Positions 31,598-41,600 of a stretch of 64,000 bases of DNA are shown piece after piece. The stretch covers positions 2,095,808-2,159,807 of the forward strand of contig PZJY01000007.1 in assembly GCA_031472005.1 (NCBI GenBank), in the 5' to 3' direction. Origin of the DNA: Tetracladium setigerum. Its lineage: Eukaryota > Ascomycota > Leotiomycetes > Helotiales. How positions within the stretch are numbered: the stretch's first letter is position 1; every line of letters starts with the position of its first letter. The notes below the pieces were generated by a model that saw only the letters and a list, made by a program, of their open reading frames with translations, was not told the DNA's origin and searched no databases. Position numbers and translations under genes: made by a program.

Positions 31598-32760
31598 CTA
31601 GCAATATCTCCCGGTATGAGTCGTGACTATACGATGACTCGGGGCTTCGCTCTCGTGCGCATAAAGCACCTCAGTGTAGAAATCGGCTGGGTGGTAACTT
31701 AGAGGAGCAGCGGTGGAAGGGAACTCGGAGCTTTCGCGATGGGAACGCAGAGCTATTGCTTTGAGGAGTTCATTCTCGGTAGCTGCCTTTTGGAGTTGTA
31801 GCTTTAGAAGCTCGTTTTCTTCGGCGATAGTCGCGTAGTTCTTTTTGAGTTCTGCGAGCCTGGCTTCGAGGTCTTCGATGGGGTGTTTCTTTCTCGTGCG
31901 GAACTTTTGTGTCCTGATTCGTTCTATTAATAGTGGAAAGGCTAAGAAGGGCGGAGAGGAGCAAGAGAAGCCTACGATGTATAGCTCTGATATTTATATC
32001 GGAGCTCTTCTGGCTTAAAATTCCTTGAATACTTATCGATCTTATTACGAAGCCGTATGAACGCCTTTTCCCTCCCCTCGCCATAGATGAGTGTCATATG
32101 GATGTCGAAAATACCCATAAGAGAATATGCCTTGTCTTCCCCGCGCGTGGTCTGCCGCTTTTCTGCCCATGACAATCGCTCATCGACTCCGAATTGAGAC
32201 AGAGGGGTTTCTTCAAGTGCTGAAATTGGAATACCCGTTATCTCGTGGATTTGTTTCTTCAAAGTACTCTTATCTCCCAATCGCTTGTTATGTCGGGAGA
32301 AGAATTCAACTGAATTTGGGGCAAGGAGTTCTTGAAGAGTCCAGCCTCGTGTAAACCATTCGCTTGCTCGGAAATCAGATTGCCAAGTACACTCGGTAGC
32401 CGTATCACTTGCTTTCCGCTTCCGAGTCGAAACATCTGACAAATAGACATAGCATCTGGCCGCTTTCTGGTACCAACGAAACATCGAGTTGATAGCCTCT
32501 GCAAGCTCAGCGCTGCTCGATTTGTCGATACAGCATGTATCCACCCAGAAGTATTTCAAGCCATCAAGCCTAGCTTGTTCTCCGCAGAACCGAATCTTCT
32601 CGTAGCCAGCCTTCTTCGTACCGGTTCCATTCTGAAAATCCTCAAATGTTACCTCCTCCGCTTCCCATCTATGCGAAAGTATAGCATATTTGGGAATGTC
32701 GCTCTCAAAGAACTCGGTCAGGCTGAAATCACTCCCGTTGTTGTACTGTAACAGACGCAT
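31598..32760 (-). CDS. HET-domain protein spliced in frame to the 3' half of a bZIP factor, 366 aa
   Basis: Exon 1 (31976-32760) is a HET domain, the module of fungal heterokaryon-incompatibility proteins: MRLLQYNNGSDFSLTEF, YAILSHRWEAEEVTFEDF, GLKYFWVDTCCIDKSS, AEAINSMFRWYQKAARCYVY, WFTRGWTLQELLAPNSVEFF, then GEDKAYSLMGIFDIHMTLIY and GEGREKAFIRLRNKI. Such proteins normally continue into NACHT, ankyrin or other repeats. Here a 62-bp intron (31914-31975, GTAGGC..ATCAG) joins phase-correctly to exon 2 (31598-31913), which encodes TQKFRTRKKHPIEDLEARLA and ENELLKLQLQKAATENELL. That is a bZIP basic-region remnant and leucine zipper lacking the Asn-Arg half of the basic region. The frame stops at 31598, where one base is missing. 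Real fusion, read-through of a rearrangement, or neighbouring relics are all possible. Confidence 0.7.
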
Positions 32761-33269
32761 TATTCGACTAGCTTCGAGGATCGCAAAAGGGAGGGTTCTC
32801 GGTAGTTGTTGAGCCGTCGAAATAGCATAGATACGAAGTGAGGTGGAGGTTTAATAGAGAGTGTCGGGCTGAGGCTGGCGCACTCAGCTGAGTGGCAGCC
32901 TCGCGGCGATGGCATCGTCGTAAGATTACATCACTTCAAGCCCGGCCCAGTCGCTCAGGCTCACTGTAGGAATACTAGACGTTATAGTAGCAAAAGATAT
33001 TCGAAATCAATCTCGATTGACCATGATAAATTCTTGCTCCTGAGAGGGGAAGGTAAAGAATTTTAGGACCCAGTCTACCTTCGATCATCCATCTGTTGTT
33101 GATTTCTAGCCTTAGTCCTTAGGCTGACATTTATCAAGTACGCTGCGGCAAAACTACGGCGAAATCACCGCGAAATCACCAAAGCTTTGCGGGAGGTGTC
33201 TGTTCCTTCTAGCCGAGCATCGTTAATTCCGTCGATCAGAAGTACTGATTCGCGTGGCTACCCTGCGAC
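32761..33269. other. 5' flank of the HET gene
   Basis: No gene seen. This is the presumed promoter region of the HET-bZIP locus. Confidence 0.4.
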
Positions 33270-33540
33270 TGTTTGCGCGCCACAGCAGCTATAAAGCTTA
33301 TAAGGGTTTCAGACTTAAAAATATAGATCTAAAGATTAGATAAGAAGTTTTAAGATATATAAGAAAGAATAAGAGCTCGCCAGTACAGCTGTGGTAGATG
33401 GCTTGGACTAATGCCTAAATAAAGGCTTCTTATAAATCAGGCGAAAAAGCGACGATGTAATTATAAAATTTTCTTCGGAAAGTGTTAAATTGCTAATAAA
33501 TAGCTGTGTAATACTACTGATCTTTTATTTTTATAGACTC
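33270..33540. repeat. AT-rich relic, possibly a RIP-degraded element
   Basis: A sharp shift to A/T-rich sequence with many TA steps (TTTTAAGATATATAAGAA, TATAAAATTTTC). There is no open frame. It borders an interrupted gene and the HET-bZIP locus. Composition suggests an old repeat-induced point mutation target, but no repeat ends were identified. Confidence 0.35.
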
Positions 33541-35475
33541 TTAAGCTAGTGTGGAGTTGAGAATACATAAAGTCAAAGTAACACATGTTTTTCTCGGCAC
33601 GCAGGGTTTCTCAGCACACAGGGACGTTATGTCTACAATAATGGTGACCATGGTTCCTGGCTGGGGCTGCATAGTCGCCGACCAGAAAGGATACATCGGT
33701 GTCTCAGAGTTTTTGATTGAGAGAATCTGAACACAATTCCGATTTATTGGGTGCCGAAGGACTCTTCTGCGTTCACTATGATGCGTGCGCACGAGCTCTG
33801 GTCTGCTCTCCGTCATAGCCCACGTTCTGTTCCCTACGCCAGGAGCCAAGGGCGTCCTCCAATTCAGGCCGTTGATAATTGCACCGAAGCCCCGCCCTGT
33901 CTTTAGAGCAACAGACTTGCCAATTTCACGGAAAGCTTTGGCCAGCATTTGATCGGAGTATTGAAGTGTTGGTCCTGGCTCGTAAATTTCGGATTGCGGT
34001 TTGAAAAGCATGTCTGACCAGGTCTGAAATAGGCACACGAATAGCTGCTGAAAGATGATAAGATACTCATCTTGTTGCGACGGAGATAATTCACTGTCCT
34101 CATAATGACCCAGTAAGACGGCTCGGACCCCCAAGGCTGCATTGACTCCAATCTGGTACATATTGCCCACGGTGTCCTTCCTGAAGCATTGGATTAAATG
34201 ATGTTGAATATCTGTCCAAGGGCGGCGAGACCTTCCGACATATACAGACTTTCGCCCTTTGATGTCCTTAAAGAGCAAGGCGTATATGGAGCCTTCGTTG
34301 CGAAAAGGTATGCCTGGAAATCTAACATCTTGGGAGAGATATCTGAGCTGTTCAAAGGTAGGATTACCTTCCCGAAGAACATCTCGTATCTCAGTGGGAA
34401 TGCCTACATTGCTAAATCAGCTCGGCGAAATCACAACGTTCTCGATTGGTTATGTACCTTGGAGGAAAAGTTCTAAAATTTTCGAGGAAGCAGATGAAAA
34501 ATCTGAAGAATCACGAATATGACCCAACAAGATGGGCGAGACTCCCAGACGTGAAAGAGCCTCCTCGTTTTGCGCGATGGTCATAATTAGAGCCCAAACG
34601 GTCATTGGAAGAATGGAAAATTCGTCTTTGGGCACGACATACCTTGGCCGTGGGACAATTGGCATGATTTGATAGGGCACTGGGAGCCCGTTAGGTCCCT
34701 TGATGTGATTTTGCAACACGATACCTGCCTACTCGGGATATGGGGGAGTATCAATAAAGAATGAACGCCATAGTTGCCTCTGTCTATCGTATCCAGCGAG
34801 AGAACCAACGAGTCCGGCCTGGCCATCTTTGACGTATGCAAATTTCTGCAAGACATGGCAACCTTGGATCTTTTTGTATTCTGGCGAATTTCGAGGATTT
34901 GGCAACGGCAAATCGCTCCCAATAGAGCTGATGGTACAATAATGAAACGGCCCTCTCCAGAAGTGCCCGTCCATTGGCTCGGGATTGGTCTGCCAGAAAT
35001 TCGAAAATTGATGTTCTGCAGAGTTGGTGCTCACTTGTCCATATGCTGCAGATCAATTCGTGACTTTTAAGTTCATTACCGGAAGAAAGAATATGAACTC
35101 CAAATCCCCAGAATGCCAGAATATGCAATGGGTAACAGATAGATGTATGAGTGGTACTTAGTACTTTGTGGAGAGAAGATTTCCCATCTAAGGATTTCGA
35201 AACAAGCGGAAGCATCTTGCATCGCAATAGGTAGGCGTGGTAGAGACTAGCTAGCACCTGGTGGAAAGATGGAGACAGCGACAGAGAGAAAACCAAAGAG
35301 AATGTAAAGGACCACCCAAAGTGAGGGAGGTAGGTAAATTAGGAAGTAACATTGCATCAAAGATTTGATCATTCCTCGCCAACATGACTGAGGCGTTTCG
35401 GATATGATTCCAAGTTGACTTTGCGAGATTGTATCCATACCAGAATGCTGTTCTCGCATCTGCTCTAAATGCTAA
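33541..35475 (-). pseudogene. GIY-YIG-like domain gene interrupted by a stop codon
   Basis: The 3' exon 33541-34403 joins through a 54-bp intron to the exon ending at 34458 (LELFLQ|GIPTEIRDVL). After the junction comes GSIYALLFKDIKGRKSVYVG followed by RSRR. This has the spacing of the GIY..YIG strands and the catalytic Arg of GIY-YIG nuclease-fold proteins; a Glu sits later in SPSQQDEYLIIFQQL. Upstream, one frame runs from about 35034 to 34458 (WRSFFIDTPPYPE, then TAG at 34729-34731, then AGIVLQNHIKGPNG), broken only by that stop. A CAG-to-TAG change would explain it. A further coding-like frame (RTAFWYGYNLAKSTWNHIRN) lies at 35350-35475. The 5' exon layout is not resolved. Fungal proteins of this kind are uncharacterised. 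Confidence 0.45.
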
Positions 35476-35813
35476 GTAGATAATTGTTAATTCCTTTGGG
35501 TACCCACTTGAACAAGGAAGGTGTAAGATGTGGCTTCATTCTTTTCCAGGTTGGTTGATGAAGGAAGAAGACAGAATTGGTGTTGGTAGAAATTCTTGCT
35601 CGGAAACGTGAGGTGGTTGAAGTTCACTCCTCTTGAATAGGCCTAGCGCAATCACCAACTTTAGTCATCAGCTTAACGGCCAATCAGCGATGGATCCAGC
35701 CCTCGCATAATCGCACAACCACCGCAAATTTCAAGAACTTTTTGATTTTGACATATTTCGACATCGACGACGACAACTAACGACACCGATCTCACCATCA
35801 CACCGACTTCAAG
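35476..35813. promoter_or_regulatory. Promoter and leader of the eL13 gene
   Basis: Intergenic stretch between divergent genes. The last 100 bp have the A/C-rich leader seen before fungal ribosomal protein genes. No exact site is called. Confidence 0.3.
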
Positions 35814-36690
35814 ATGGCGATCAAGCACAACCAAATGCTCCCGAGCGGACGTAAATACACCCTTCTTCTTCATCCAATCTGCGTGGCATGACCTCGCCGT
35901 CGCCAATTTCGTGCCCCTCAAAAACTGACAACTTTCTAGACTTCCGCAAGGATTGGCAACGTCGCGTTCGTGTAGCATTCAACCAACCCGGAAAGAAGGA
36001 GTCTCGCCGTAGAGCCCGTCTCTCAAAGGCTTCAGCCGTCGCTCCCCGCCCAGTCGATAAGCTCCGCCCAGTTGTACGATGTGTGTAAAAATATTCCAAT
36101 TCACTTAGGGGAGGAGGGGGAGCAGGAGGATCATCGAGGACCATCGGCTAACATATGTGTGCGAAGGCCCAACAATCAAGTACAACAGACGCAGCCGTGC
36201 TGGACGTGGATTCACAATTGAGGAGTTGAAGGTCAGTCTACAAAAAGTGATCCAGGACCGCTAAGATCACGAATCTCACAATTTGCAGGCCGCCGGTATC
36301 TCCAAGAAGTTGGCCCCAACGATCGGTATCTCGGTCGACGCTCGCCGCCAAAACCTCTCCGGAGAGTCCCTCGCCATCAACGTTGCCCGTCTCAAGGCTT
36401 ACCGCGAACGATTGATCCTCTTCCCCCGCAAGCTCGGTCAACACAAGAAGGGCGATGCTTCCAAGGAGGATGTCAAGGACATCAAGTCCGTTTCCAGCTT
36501 CAAGGTCGCTCTCCCAATTGCCGCCACCAACAAGGAGTTCGTCGAGATCAAGAAGAGCGATTTGCCAGCTGCTATCGAGGGTGGAGCATTCAGAAAGTTG
36601 AGGGATTCGAGAAGCGAGGCCAGATACGCTGGTATCCGTGAGAAGCGTGCACGCGAGAAGGCTGATGAGGCTGCTGCTGCTAAGAAATAA
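35814..36690 (+). CDS. rpl13: 60S ribosomal protein eL13 (L13)
   Basis: Structural protein of the large ribosomal subunit. Exons are 35814-35850, 35940-36080, 36167-36231 and 36289-36690, giving 214 aa. Introns of 89, 86 and 57 bp sit early in the gene, as is usual for fungal ribosomal protein genes. The protein begins MAIKHNQMLPSGHFRKDWQR and continues VRVAFNQPGKKESRRRARLS, PRPVDKLRPVVRCPTIKYN, RAGRGFTIEELKAAGISKKL, TIGISVDARRQNLSGESLA, ARLKAYRERLILFPRKLGQH. It ends in a basic Ala/Lys tail. Intron 2 uses donor GTGTGT, chosen because it gives the conserved Arg-Cys-Pro-Thr-Ile-Lys. Confidence 0.95.
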
Positions 36691-37542
36691 ATGGCTTGGT
36701 TTGTTAGGGGTCTTGCTTTTTTTCTTTGGGTGGCGATGATGGATGACTGGAGGGGCACTATGGGCAGCGCTATGCTTAGGTGTACTTCATGAATAAAGGC
36801 TCAGCACGTCAACCACAAAGGTTTCTTTTATATGTGAGAGGGATTGCGATTTTGGTTGGATCGGTGCTCTGGTGAGGTAATTTCTCTAATATTACAGTGT
36901 GCGCGAATGGGTTTGTGAATGGAGTCGAACACCAGCTCCAGAAACCTCTTATTCCGTCAGTTGCGACACAAACAAGCAATTTATCTGTCTCTAGATACCC
37001 ACAGCATGATTTGCAAACATGAATATCAACAGGAAAATTACCACGACTAAGATTTATCATCCTACCAAGTTCAGCACCAAACTCGTCATACCATTTCCTC
37101 CTCTAAATCGGCAATACAACCAGCCAACGATCGATCTCGAATACTGTACTCTTTACATTCATTCATTCAATCCATTCATTATATACCTACAGACGTCTAC
37201 ACATAGGTACATCCCAACAACCCATTGGCCTACAGAACATTGAAACACAATCACTCCTTCTTACTAGCTTCCTATAAATTACCCAGATTTCTCAGCAATC
37301 TCCCAAAAATTTTCCCTTTTTCACGCCAACATAACCCAAATCCTCCATACTAAGTTCCTACCCATCAACTGAAAGAGAAAAAAGAAATACCAACTTACAC
37401 ACCCCAGGACCAGCCGAATAACTTCCTCTCCATCACCAGTTTTCTCCTCTCGTCCCTTACATCCACATCGAAAAGTCAAGAACTACCACCGATCCCCCCT
37501 CGTACTCTTTCCAACTCAAAACCACGAGATAAAAATCCATCA

Positions 37543-37561
37543 CCCCCCCCCCCCCCCCCCC
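37543..37561. repeat. Homopolymer of 19 C
   Basis: Nineteen consecutive C bases, the longest homopolymer noticed in the window, directly before a 12-bp minisatellite. Confidence 0.9.
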
Positions 37562-37572
37562 AACTTCTCTAC

Positions 37573-37620
37573 CTCTTCCCATCCCTCTTCCCATCCCTCT
37601 TCCCATCCCTCTTCCCATCC
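37573..37620. repeat. 12-bp minisatellite, four perfect copies
   Basis: CTCTTCCCATCC is repeated four times without change. On the minus strand it creates a false Gly-Arg-Gly-Met open frame. Confidence 0.9.
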
Positions 37621-38690
37621 CCTTTCCTCTACTAGCACCACCACCCAACCAAACAAACCCAAAGCCCCCATCTACTCAACCATCTTCAAAATCCCAAGAT
37701 TCAAGGGAATAATTACGCACAACTAATACACCCAGAGAATAAATTGTTACAGCAGGACTGTAACATTAATCCTGCTACTACCACCATCTCCCCAGCAGTA
37801 TCAGCAGTATTGACATTATCAGAGCCACTGACGTCACAGAGAGCACAAGAAGTAGTGACATGTGTCCTCGCTGTGGCGCAAGTGGGTTCTTTGGCGCTTG
37901 TGTTTATTGTTCTTTTGAGAGTCGGCTGGGGTTTGATAGATAAGGTGCTAGGAGCTAGTAATGAAGGGAAAAGGAGGGGAGAGCAATGGAAATAAAGGCA
38001 GCAAGTATGTCAGAACTATAAACCAGGTAGAGAGAGGTCTATATGAAGAAGAGACGAGAGGGCGTGAGGGGCTGGACGGGGATGGGAGAGAAAGAAAAAC
38101 GTATATGTTCCACACATTACTCGATTTTTTTAAAGAATAAATGAAATAAATAAAATGGCCGTGATTGCATTCGCCAGTTACGGACCTCGAAGGGCGAGGA
38201 ACACCTGCTGGATGTGATTGAAGTATATTACAATATCACCAACACAATTAACCATGAAATCTTGCATGTCACATAAATCAACACAAAAAATTATAAAAGA
38301 ATCCTTTAAATTCCTCTCTCTAAAGGTCGCACCGTTCCTTCCCATTGATCGCGCCACCCCCCCTCTCACTCCCCCTTCCCTTCATCCCTTTCACTTACAT
38401 ACAAGTAAAGATACAAACAAAAAATCTTACAAAAAAGGAATTCCATTTCCATTTCCATCCAGCCATTTCCCACGCTCCATGCATGCAAGTTTCCCACTAG
38501 TATGCTAATCGAGATTGAAAAGGTAAAAAACAAAGAAACGCTCTTAAACGCCAATGCCAAGCCATGAACCAAGCCAAGTCAATCGAGCAATCAGGCAATC
38601 AACTTCCGGTCATGATCGTAATGATAGAGAAAAACGATGAGAGTGAGCATGCCCATAATCGAGTTCGAGCCTCTGCACGCCGTTGCTTGA

Positions 38691-41600
38691 CTACCAGAAA
38701 CTACACCAACCGATGTAGTGCTGGCACAAATTCTCCAACTTCGTCGCCTCAATCAGCAGCTTATCAACCTGCGTGATAACCGTCAACTCATCCTCCACCT
38801 TGAAATCCCTGCCAGTCAATTTCTCCTTTACGCGGTTGAGCACCTGTACCGCGCGTTCATTCTGCGTCTCTTGCATCTCTGCTTCGGCACCAGAGGCGGC
38901 AGCTTGCGCTGTGGAATTGGTACGAGCGCGGGGACGAGAAGATGGAGGTCCCCCTGGTAGCGCGGTGGGGTCTTGAGCCATGAGTGCTGTTGGAGGTATT
39001 TCGGCGTTCATGATTGAAGGACGGCGGTCGTGGGCGGATGCCATGATAGAGTCGCGACGTTCGGAACGGAAGTTGGGCCCTGCAGGGGAGGTTTCGGCCG
39101 TGAGACGCCAGTTTAGGAGGGGATCATGAATGAACTGTTTATCATTAGTACGCTGGTCACATCATAGATAGATAAATGAGTGGGGGACTTACAGCTTCAA
39201 GAACGGCCATGAGAGATTCTTTGTTGTCGCGAAGAACCCTCATGACATTCTCGCATGTGATTCTGAAGCTTCCTTCAATGTTGCTAACTTCCATGGCGTA
39301 CGTCAACATTCGAGTTAGGCGGAAGGGTACACGTTCGGGGTATTTGTCGCGGTGCATGGCAACTTCGAAGCAGTCACCGAAATCGATGTGAATGATTTTG
39401 CCTGTGATTCTGTCAAGCATCAAGTTGGAAGGATGCCTATCTCCCAGTCCGAGAATATATCCAACCATTGACATGACACCCAACGAACGAGTGTAATTCG
39501 TACGACGTTCCAGCCAGGACTCAGAACTCTTACTCTTCAGCCAGAGCACGCGGTAAAGATCTTGACCCGTCGTATTGTCCAGAGCATAGCCGAATACCTC
39601 GACCTTTTGCATGAGATTCAAATTGTCATAATCTGGAGCCATTTGCAACATGATACGATGCTCGATATTAAGAAGAATCTTGCGACTCTCACGGTACTCG
39701 CGGATCAAAACGTGTAGAGTATCAGAGTTCGGTACCCAACCGAGTAGACCAGAGTTTTGAGATAGAGGAATGGCAGGGTATCCTTGGATGTTCAAATGTC
39801 GCTTGTAAGACTCTGAATCATTCGTCAAGAGGGTGTTGCAGAGACCGAAAAGTTGCATTACACGTTCATCTTGACGAATATCCTCGTGGCCCTTGAGCAC
39901 GAAAGCATACGCGACACCGTCGCTGCCATTGAGACTGAGCTTACGTGGTCGCTGTTTAGAGGAGATGACACTGAAGGTCGTGTCAAACTTGATGATGCGA
40001 ATGATAGGCTTGCCACTTTCGTAAGTACCTGGCACAGCCAAATCCAGATCGCGAACATGGAGTAATTTAGGCGAGACATATGCCAATTCGAGATTATTGA
40101 GCTGAGGAAGTTGGCGGGCAATTCGTCGGAAGACTTGATAGTACAAGTCCCAGGCCTGGTTGATGTCACCCTGCTCTCCTGTCTGCTTGAACGTGTTGCA
40201 CCATTCTCGAGCTTCCTGCAAGTCTCTGCCAAAGGTTTGGGTGAACGAGATCTCACGTAAAGTCTCAGGTCCCTGATCCAGCATATCGTGAAGGGGAGCC
40301 AAGGTGGCAAACATGGCATCGACATTTTTGTCGCCGAAGTACAGCCTCGATGCTTCCTCCAAACCTTCGTGCCAAAGTTCGTGCCACAACACAGCAACTC
40401 GAATAAGTTCATGGCTAACAACATCGGCTTGCTCCACCAACTTAGCACTGTGCTGACGCATGCTATCCATAATCTGCATTGCCGACCTAGATCGTCGGGT
40501 GTTTGGTGCAGATTTCATCGCAACAGTCAATGGATAGACAAGTGCTTGTGGATGGGCTCGGCCGACATCGGCAAGTAGATTGTGGATAGATTGACGAACA
40601 CGAGCATTTGGTTGATTGATCCGAGCAATAAGTTGAGGAATGACTTCAAGCCAAGTATCAACACTGACCGAGGCGAATCCATCAGTGACGGCTGAATTGA
40701 CTTCCGGGCTTCCTCCATGGGCAAACCACAAAGTCAAGAGTCGAAGAGTGTCTTGCAATGAACTGCCCTGGGAGAGTGCAATGGACTTGAAGAATCCATG
40801 GACTGCGGGTACGACGTGGTCGATGAGTACTCGAGGAGGCACAACTAGATCTCGCTCTCGCTCCTGTCGTTGTCCATGAGCCTGGACTATCTCAAAGTTT
40901 GCCAGAGCCCATGCATGCCAGGCTTTATACCAGCTAGGATGGAAATGTGTTGCGGCCCTGTAGGACTGTAGGACATCTTCGACATGGTCATGGCGCCAGT
41001 CGCTACGCTTCAATGCAACCTGCCACTCACCTTGCTTCAAACAACATCTGGCAAGCAGCATGGCGTGATCGTTCAGAGCTTTGGCATTGGCAGCTGGGTT
41101 TCCAGAAGGTTGAATAATGCCGCCGCCATTCATATGATGTCCATCGGCGTATCCATTCACACCTTGGACAGTCATGCGAGCAGCTTCTAATCGATCCACC
41201 ATATCCGTCGTGAACATCTTGAGTGCTTCGAGAGCTGGCCCTTGCTTTCCTGCTGCCCAGTGATATTTGAGTACAGCGTAGTGAACTTGCGGTGGCACGG
41301 TTCTGATAGGACGCATGTTTCGACGATCCTCGCCAGGAATGTATGGTAACATCAAGTCCAAACTTTCATCGCTACCAACTAACATCTTCAGATCCTTTTC
41401 GGCGAGACCCATGCGACCAGCCTTTCGGCATAGATTGGCGAACTTGATATTCATTGCCATATTCTCCTTTGGCGTGATGACCAGCGCACGGAGTCTAAGC
41501 ATTCTCTGCCAGACTTCCACGTTCCTCTGACATCCAAGCAAACGCGTTTCCCATGTCTTTCGCATTGTCTCTTGTCTGGCAGGATTGTTATTGCTCTGCT

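Larger units (their letters stand above)
36691..38690. other. Intergenic region between eL13 and TOR
   Basis: Contains the 3' flanks of both convergent genes. At 37744-37995 (plus) an open frame has a hydrophobic segment (VLAVAQVGSLALVFIVLLRV) and a charged end, but no ATG; it could be the last exon of an unrecognised small membrane protein. The rest shows no coding character. Confidence 0.35.

Noticed and set aside
31770..32084. Minus-strand frame of 104 codons overlapping the bZIP exon
   Set aside because: The alternative frame of the same exon gives a clear leucine zipper, while this one gives Arg/Thr-rich noise and reads through the intron.
36890..36960. Possible minus-strand tRNA because of a GTTCGACTCC-like T-arm word
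   Set aside because: The flanking bases do not form a T stem, and no acceptor or D arm could be paired.
37573..37620. CRISPR-like array
   Set aside because: Direct 12-bp tandem copies without spacers; this is a minisatellite in a eukaryotic genome.
37457..37648. Minus-strand Gly-Arg-Gly-Met repeat open frame
   Set aside because: It is only the translation of the 12-bp minisatellite and the C19 run, with no flanking coding sequence.
39858..40448. Minus-strand frame of 196 codons inside TOR
   Set aside because: It is an out-of-frame shadow within the continuous TOR kinase exon.
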